Source: Bacteroidota bacterium
GTDB taxonomy: Bacteria > Bacteroidota > Bacteroidia > Chitinophagales > Chitinophagaceae
Direction: 5' to 3'
Assembly: GCA_023412975.1 (NCBI GenBank)
Contig: JAEZRB010000069.1
Coordinates: 1-7,574 of the forward strand
DNA: 7,574 nt
Shown here: in pieces, positions 5,860 through 7,574 of the stretch
Layout: the number at the start of each line of letters is the position of its first letter
Position numbering within the stretch: position 1 is the stretch's first letter
Translations under genes and position numbers: made by a program
The notes under the pieces: model-generated
The model's input: the letters and a program-made list of their open reading frames with translations, nothing else
Told to the model about the DNA's origin: nothing
Databases searched by the model: none

Positions 5860-5865
5860 TCTTTG
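5858..5865 (+). promoter_or_regulatory. Bacteroidota -7 promoter box before the thiolase gene
   Basis: TATCTTTG matches TAnnTTTG exactly and lies 29 bp before the ATG, which fits a short leader of about 20 nt. The expected -33 position holds GTTTTAC (5836-5842), only a partial match to TTTG, so the upstream element is weak. Confidence 0.55.
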
Positions 5866-5894
5866 TTGCTCATTTTCAAACCCTGACAAATATT

Positions 5895-7088
5895 ATGAAG
5901 GAAGTGTTTATTGTTTCCGCAGTCCGTACTCCTATAGGAAGTTTTGGTGGTGCTTTAAAAGATATTCCAGCCCCAAAACTCGGTGCCTCCGCGATAAAAG
6001 GCGCACTTGAAAAAGCAGGAATCAGCCCGGATGCATCTCCCGGAGCAGGTGTGCAGGATGTCATCATGGGATGCGTGATACAAGCCAACTTAGGCCAGGC
6101 ACCCGCACGACAGGCCGCGAAATTTGCCGGTCTGCCCAATGAAGTGAATTGCACGACGGTAAATAAGGTATGCGCCAGTGGAATGAAAGCCATCTCAATG
6201 GCAGCACAAAGCATCGCGCTCGGCGACGCTGATATCGTTGTTGCCGGGGGCATGGAAAGCATGAGCGGTGTTCCGTTTTATGTTGAATCAATGCGTTGGG
6301 GTAATAAATATGGTCACTCTTCCATCATTGACGGTCTTGCGAAAGACGGACTTACCGATGTGTACGATGGTAAAGCCATGGGTAATGCCGCGGAGCTTTG
6401 CGCTGCGGAATGCGGGATCAGTCGCGAGGACCAGGATAAATTCGCCATTGCCAGTTATGAGCGTTCACAGGCAGCATGGGAAAAAGGGTATTTCAAAGAT
6501 GAAGTCATACCTGTTGAAATCCCCCAACGAAAAGGTGACCCTGTATTGTTTGCCAAAGACGAGGAACCCTTTAACGTAAAGTTTGAAAAAATCCCTACAC
6601 TCAATCCCGCTTTTATAAAAAATGGCACGGTTACAGCAGCCAATGCCAGCACGATGAACGATGGCGCTGCTGCACTGGTCTTAGTAAGCAAAGAAAAACT
6701 TGATGAACTGGGACTAAAACCTATTGGCAGGATAGTTTCCTATGCGGACGCGGAACAGGCTCCTGAATGGTTTACAACTACGCCGTCGCTGGCCGTTCCC
6801 AAAGCCGTTGCAAAAGCTGGCCTGAAAATGGAAGATATCAGCTACTGGGAATTGAACGAAGCATTCGCAGTTGTAGGGATTGAAAATACAAAACGTATGA
6901 AACTCGATCCTGCCCGCGTAAACGTACACGGTGGAGCCGTTTCGTTAGGTCACCCCCTGGGTGCCAGTGGCGCAAGGATCATCGTTACCCTGCTTAATGT
7001 ATTGAAGCAAAACAATGCCCGGTATGGCGCCGCAGGGATCTGTAACGGTGGAGGTGGAGCCAGCGCCATGGTAATTGAAAGTCTTTAA
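5895..7088 (+). CDS. Acetyl-CoA C-acetyltransferase (thiolase family)
   Basis: This 397-residue cytosolic enzyme joins two acetyl-CoA to acetoacetyl-CoA or runs the reverse cleavage, at the end of beta-oxidation or the start of ketone-body/isoprenoid-type pathways. The thiolase signatures are complete: nucleophile C93 in NKVCASGMKA, NEAF (321-324), H353 in GHPLGASGAR and general-base C383 in GICNGGGGASAM. The N-terminal VSAVRTPIGSFGGAL and the pantetheine-loop region ESMSGVPFYV (121-130) resemble biosynthetic-type acetyl-CoA acetyltransferases such as PhaA/AtoB; length is also typical (about 390-400). Substrate chain length cannot be fixed by eye, so a 3-ketoacyl-CoA thiolase (FadA type) remains possible but less likely without a FadB partner nearby. 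An exact -7 box lies 29 bp upstream. The next gene starts 17 bp after the stop, so the two are probably co-transcribed. Confidence 0.96.
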   Translation: MKEVFIVSAVRTPIGSFGGALKDIPAPKLGASAIKGALEKAGISPDASPGAGVQDVIMGCVIQANLGQAPARQAAKFAGLPNEVNCTTVNKVCASGMKAISMAAQSIALGDADIVVAGGMESMSGVPFYVESMRWGNKYGHSSIIDGLAKDGLTDVYDGKAMGNAAELCAAECGISREDQDKFAIASYERSQAAWEKGYFKDEVIPVEIPQRKGDPVLFAKDEEPFNVKFEKIPTLNPAFIKNGTVTAANASTMNDGAAALVLVSKEKLDELGLKPIGRIVSYADAEQAPEWFTTTPSLAVPKAVAKAGLKMEDISYWELNEAFAVVGIENTKRMKLDPARVNVHGGAVSLGHPLGASGARIIVTLLNVLKQNNARYGAAGICNGGGGASAMVIESL

Positions 7089-7105
7089 GTAAAAAATTGC
7101 TTTTT

Positions 7106-7574
7106 ATGAAAAACAGATTCAATGTAACGGCCGTTATCATTGGCTTATTTGTCGTATTGAACAGCTTTATGCATTTCACCCAACAAGACACATTAAAAGG
7201 AGCCTGGCACCTGCAAACAGGTTCTATGGAACAGGTGTTGATCTTCCAGGATGGTTACTTTACGCACTCGGTTTTTGATGTAGAGAATAAAAAATTTGTC
7301 AGCAGTTATGGTGGTGTATACAAACCTGGCGCGATCACCCTTGAATTAAAAACAGAATTTGATACCCGTAGCGCTGATAATGTAGGCACCACAAAAACCG
7401 TGGCCTATAGTGTAAAAGAAAAAGCTCTAAATACTGATATTACCGGGATGCAGCAGCCATGGACCAGGCTCGACGAAGGCGACAAAAACCTCGCAGGAGT
7501 ATGGCGCTTTACGGGTCGGATGGTTGATGGTAAAATGAACCAGATGCAAAGGGGTGATCGTAAGACTTTAAAAA
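7106..7574 (+). CDS. Secreted or membrane protein of a Bacteroidota family, 5' part (3' end outside window)
   Basis: An open frame of 156 codons runs off the window without a stop. Residues 1-25 form a hydrophobic leader (VTAVIIGLFVVLNSF), either a signal peptide or an N-terminal anchor. The rest reads as two related lobes: LKGAWHLQTGSMEQVLIFQDGYF opens the first at residue 30, and LAGVWRFTGRMVDGK the second at 129, each with a (K/A)G(A/V)W start, linked by WTRLDEG (119-125). The visible end, RGDRKTLK, matches from memory a family annotated only as 'membrane or secreted protein' in Bacteroidota, in which a beta-barrel, lipocalin-like lobe of about 110 residues follows. No function is established. 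The start is supported by the leader, and the 17-bp gap after the thiolase stop suggests translation from the same transcript, although no Shine-Dalgarno sequence is seen. Confidence 0.85.
   Translation, partial: MKNRFNVTAVIIGLFVVLNSFMHFTQQDTLKGAWHLQTGSMEQVLIFQDGYFTHSVFDVENKKFVSSYGGVYKPGAITLELKTEFDTRSADNVGTTKTVAYSVKEKALNTDITGMQQPWTRLDEGDKNLAGVWRFTGRMVDGKMNQMQRGDRKTLK

Noticed and set aside
1..7574. Defence, secretion, biosynthetic or mobile system
   Set aside because: No nuclease, toxin, transposase, integrase, CRISPR repeats, phage genes or synthase cluster is present; the genes form several ordinary small transcription units.

Overview
The window looks like chromosomal DNA from the phylum Bacteroidota, most likely a Chitinophagaceae-type organism. 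The reasons are a lipoprotein with a Bacteroidota-style beta-sandwich repeat, an exported M24B aminopeptidase, a two-lobed secreted protein of a kind I associate with this phylum, weak Shine-Dalgarno signals at most starts, and a good match to the Bacteroidota -7 promoter box (TAnnTTTG) before the thiolase gene. The family assignment is inference; no RNA gene or taxonomic marker is present.

Layout. Bases 1-2243 (+ strand) hold the 3' end of one gene and a complete lipoprotein gene. They are paralogues in part: both carry a roughly 85-90 residue repeat bounded by two cysteines (one visible copy in the first, two in the second), followed by unrelated C-terminal domains. A long-looped terminator separates them. 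Bases 2255-5791 (- strand) hold five genes, in transcription order: a small acidic protein with three DxDDLVH motifs, an RDD-family membrane protein 24 bp downstream, a 52-residue lysine-rich exported protein followed by a very strong terminator, an 87-residue acidic protein, and an exported Xaa-Pro aminopeptidase of the M24B family. Bases 5895-7574 (+ strand) hold an acetyl-CoA acetyltransferase and, 17 bp later, the 5' part of a secreted-protein gene that runs off the window.

How the genes fit together. The likely transcription units are: DDLVH protein + RDD protein (perhaps with the 52-residue gene); the 87-residue acidic gene, ending at a perfect 15-bp hairpin; the aminopeptidase; and thiolase + secreted protein. 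The lipoproteins and the aminopeptidase converge with 11 bp between stop codons. Most products act at the cell envelope; the thiolase is the cytosolic metabolic exception (acetyl-CoA/acetoacetyl-CoA interconversion or beta-oxidation).

I see no defence system, mobile element, CRISPR array, tRNA or rRNA. The least explained items are the triple DDLVH-motif protein beside the RDD protein, the 52-residue exported peptide, the hairpin touching the aminopeptidase start codon, and the AT-rich gene-free stretch around 4250-4345.
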